This document shows, in pieces, positions 62,565-64,000 of a stretch of DNA of 64,000 bases. This DNA is from JALZMG01 sp963844175 (GTDB taxonomy: Bacteria > Actinomycetota > Acidimicrobiia > Acidimicrobiales > Ilumatobacteraceae). The DNA is taken from the NCBI GenBank assembly GCA_963844175.1, contig CAWJNE010000015.1, forward strand, positions 1-64,000, read 5' to 3'. Both the position numbers and the translations under genes were made by a program. The notes under the pieces were generated by a model that was not told the DNA's origin, did no database searches, and was given only the letters and a program-made list of their open reading frames with translations. The stretch's first letter is position 1, and every line of letters begins with the position of its first letter.

Positions 62565-62762
62565 TCATGGCGCTGGCCGGTCGACCGGCCGTCGCACTGC
62601 CACCACGAGGAGGTGGACACTCAGGACGAAGACCCACGCCGGGAACCGCAGATCGAGCGCCGGCACGACGAGGAGCGAGAACGCCAGCCCGGCCACTGCC
62701 GCCGCCCTCGGGGTGCCAATCGCTCCAGTGGCGATGAGGGCGGGGGACTGAGCAGGTTGCAC
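62565..62762 (-). CDS. 65-aa two-helix membrane protein
   Basis: GTG 62762 has GGAGG 7 nt upstream, a strong ribosome-binding site that decides the start. The peptide has two helices (AAAVAGLAFSLLVVPALDL and WVFVLSVHLLVVAVRR). It begins 16 bp after the antiporter stop, so it is likely co-transcribed with it. Function unknown. Confidence 0.55.
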   Translation of the reverse strand: MQPAQSPALIATGAIGTPRAAAVAGLAFSLLVVPALDLRFPAWVFVLSVHLLVVAVRRPVDRPAP

Positions 62763-62778
62763 GCGACGTCCTCCCGAG

Positions 62779-64000
62779 TCATCCCGTGCCCGGGGTGCCC
62801 GCTGCGTGCGGGCGAACGCGGACGAACGGGCGGGAGGGCAGTTCGACGTCGGCCGGCCCCGGCGGGTGAACTCCGGTACGTCGGGCGTAGGCGCCGTAGC
62901 GCGCCGCGAGCGGCCCGGCAGACAGCCCGTGGGCCACGACACTGATCAGGACCGTCGTGAAGATCGCGACCAGAGCGATGTGGGCGTCGGCCGTTTCGAG
63001 GGCGTCGAAGGCGAGCAGCGCGAAGACCACCGAGGCAAGGCCTCGTGGTCCGAACCAACCCACGAAGGCGACCGTCGGCCGGTCGAGCCCGGTCCCGAGC
63101 AACGCAACGGCCACCGCCACGAGTCGCACGACGGCCAGGCTGAGCACGGCGAACACGACATCCTTCCAACTGGCGTCACCGAGCACGGGCACGAGCAACG
63201 CCCCGAAGACGAACCAGACGACGATCGAGAGGAGTTCGCCAGCTCCGGCGATGAACTCGACGGCCTCGTTCTCGGCGCGGCGCGTGATGGCGCCGAACGC
63301 CAGGCCGCCCACAAAGGCCGCGACGAATCCGTTGCCGTGCGCTTCGACGGTTGCTGCGTAGGCGAGGAGCGACAGCGCCAGCAGACCGATCGGGATGTAC
63401 CTCGGCGACGCCCAGCCTCGTCGACGGGCCAGTTCGACCAGCCAACCGACGACGACGCCCAGGATGACGCCCCCGACCACACCGATCGCCAACTCCTTCA
63501 GCGCCGCGCCCGGGCTCGTGTCCGAATGCGTCGCGATGTCGGCCGCCACGGCGCCGGCGATGAAGAAGGAGACGAGTGGGGTGGCGATCCCATCGTTGAG
63601 GCCGCTCTCCAAGTTCAGCGTTCGCCGAATGCGACCGGGGACCCGGCGGTCGTCCACCACCGGGGCGCCGAGGGCAGCGTCGGTCGGTGCAACGGCCGTT
63701 GCGATCAGCGCGACGACCCAGAGATCGACGTCCGGGAAGAGCAGCATGGCGGCGAGGAAGCCGAGACCGATGGAGAGAGGAAGACCGATCCCGAGCAGTC
63801 GCGCCGGCAGCGCGAGGTCGCCCCGCAAGGCGCGCAGGTTGAGCCGGGAAGCGTCGGCGAACAGCAGGATGGCCAGGGTGATCTCGACGACGCCGCGCAC
63901 CACCGTGCTGGACGGCTCGATGTCGAGGACGGCCGTGGGCCCGTTGGCCATGAGCGCGCCAAAGGCGATGAACGCCATGGGCGCCGTGATGTTGAAACGT
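62779..64000 (-). CDS. CPA1/NhaP-type cation:proton antiporter, 5' end beyond window
   Basis: At least 406 aa of a sodium/proton-antiporter-type membrane protein with about eleven helices. The core ALIATAVAPTDAALGAPVVDD and LNLESGLNDGIATP match the TDP/ND motifs of CPA1 antiporters, and GWFGPRGLASVVFALLAF lies near the end. The frame is open to the window edge (RFNITAPMAFIAFG), so the N-terminus is missing; the ATG at 63978 is internal. The short cytoplasmic tail is Arg/Pro-rich. Confidence 0.88.
   Translation of the reverse strand, partial: RFNITAPMAFIAFGALMANGPTAVLDIEPSSTVVRGVVEITLAILLFADASRLNLRALRGDLALPARLLGIGLPLSIGLGFLAAMLLFPDVDLWVVALIATAVAPTDAALGAPVVDDRRVPGRIRRTLNLESGLNDGIATPLVSFFIAGAVAADIATHSDTSPGAALKELAIGVVGGVILGVVVGWLVELARRRGWASPRYIPIGLLALSLLAYAATVEAHGNGFVAAFVGGLAFGAITRRAENEAVEFIAGAGELLSIVVWFVFGALLVPVLGDASWKDVVFAVLSLAVVRLVAVAVALLGTGLDRPTVAFVGWFGPRGLASVVFALLAFDALETADAHIALVAIFTTVLISVVAHGLSAGPLAARYGAYARRTGVHPPGPADVELPSRPFVRVRPHAAGTPGTG

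Overview
The window is a very GC-rich (about 70 percent by eye) bacterial chromosome segment, most likely from an actinobacterium of the class Acidimicrobiia (Ilumatobacter-like). This is inferred from the gene families rather than from a marker gene: a UPF0182 protein next to a PDZ/Lon-like protease, an SCO6745-family protein, an actinobacterial-type coproheme decarboxylase, a SARP/BTAD regulator, DUF2332 and DUF427 proteins, CIRCE control of groEL, and many GTG starts. There is no prophage, CRISPR array or insertion sequence. The content is mostly housekeeping and accessory metabolism in short operons, separated by palindromic or tandem intergenic repeats.

Layout. 1-9000: initiator tRNA, TTC38-like TPR protein, a P-loop NTPase regulator, ThrH, an alpha/beta hydrolase and a BTAD/NB-ARC regulator, all on the minus strand. 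9000-18600: PIG-L deacetylase, DUF389, UPF0182, a DivIVA-like protein with a phage-head-like C-terminus, Lon-like protease, HEAT protein and GNAT. 18700-20700: an SCO6745 gene translationally coupled to a redoxin gene that is interrupted by UGA followed by a good bacterial SECIS hairpin, so it is probably a selenoprotein. 20750-30000: PAC2, winged-helix, Nudix, GlnD, branched-amino-acid-type binding protein, HemQ/ChdC, FdhD and aquaporin. 29931-30438: five copies of a 105-bp repeat. 30500-37000: a beta-propeller/Cys-repeat protein, TetR and AraC regulators, and groEL with CIRCE. 37000-46900: MoaD-like, glycerate kinase, LytR_C protein, uridine kinase, nitronate monooxygenase, TerC, PAP2, an ArsR-like regulator with a divergent MFS exporter, and a 2OG-Fe(II) oxygenase. 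46900-53000: an unrecognised three-gene operon, ferredoxin, PadR, isochorismatase, dienelactone hydrolase and DUF427. 53000-64000: an adenylation/carrier/membrane-acyltransferase fusion, DUF2332, an ECF sigma and anti-sigma-like pair, small secreted or membrane proteins, an arylsulfatase and a partial cation:proton antiporter.

The main result is the putative UGA-decoded redoxin at 19609-20695. The UGA at 19957 replaces the first Cys of a C-x-C-type redox motif, and a 7-bp stem with a CGGGU loop starts 13 nt after it. FdhD in the same window fits a genome with formate dehydrogenase, the commonest bacterial selenoenzyme, but no sel genes are present here.

Several genes (the redoxin, HemQ, the propeller protein, and probably the MFS N-terminus and two or three small genes) need a single-base frame change to read through. 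Because one of them is normally required for haem synthesis, I read most of these as indels in the assembly rather than true pseudogenes.
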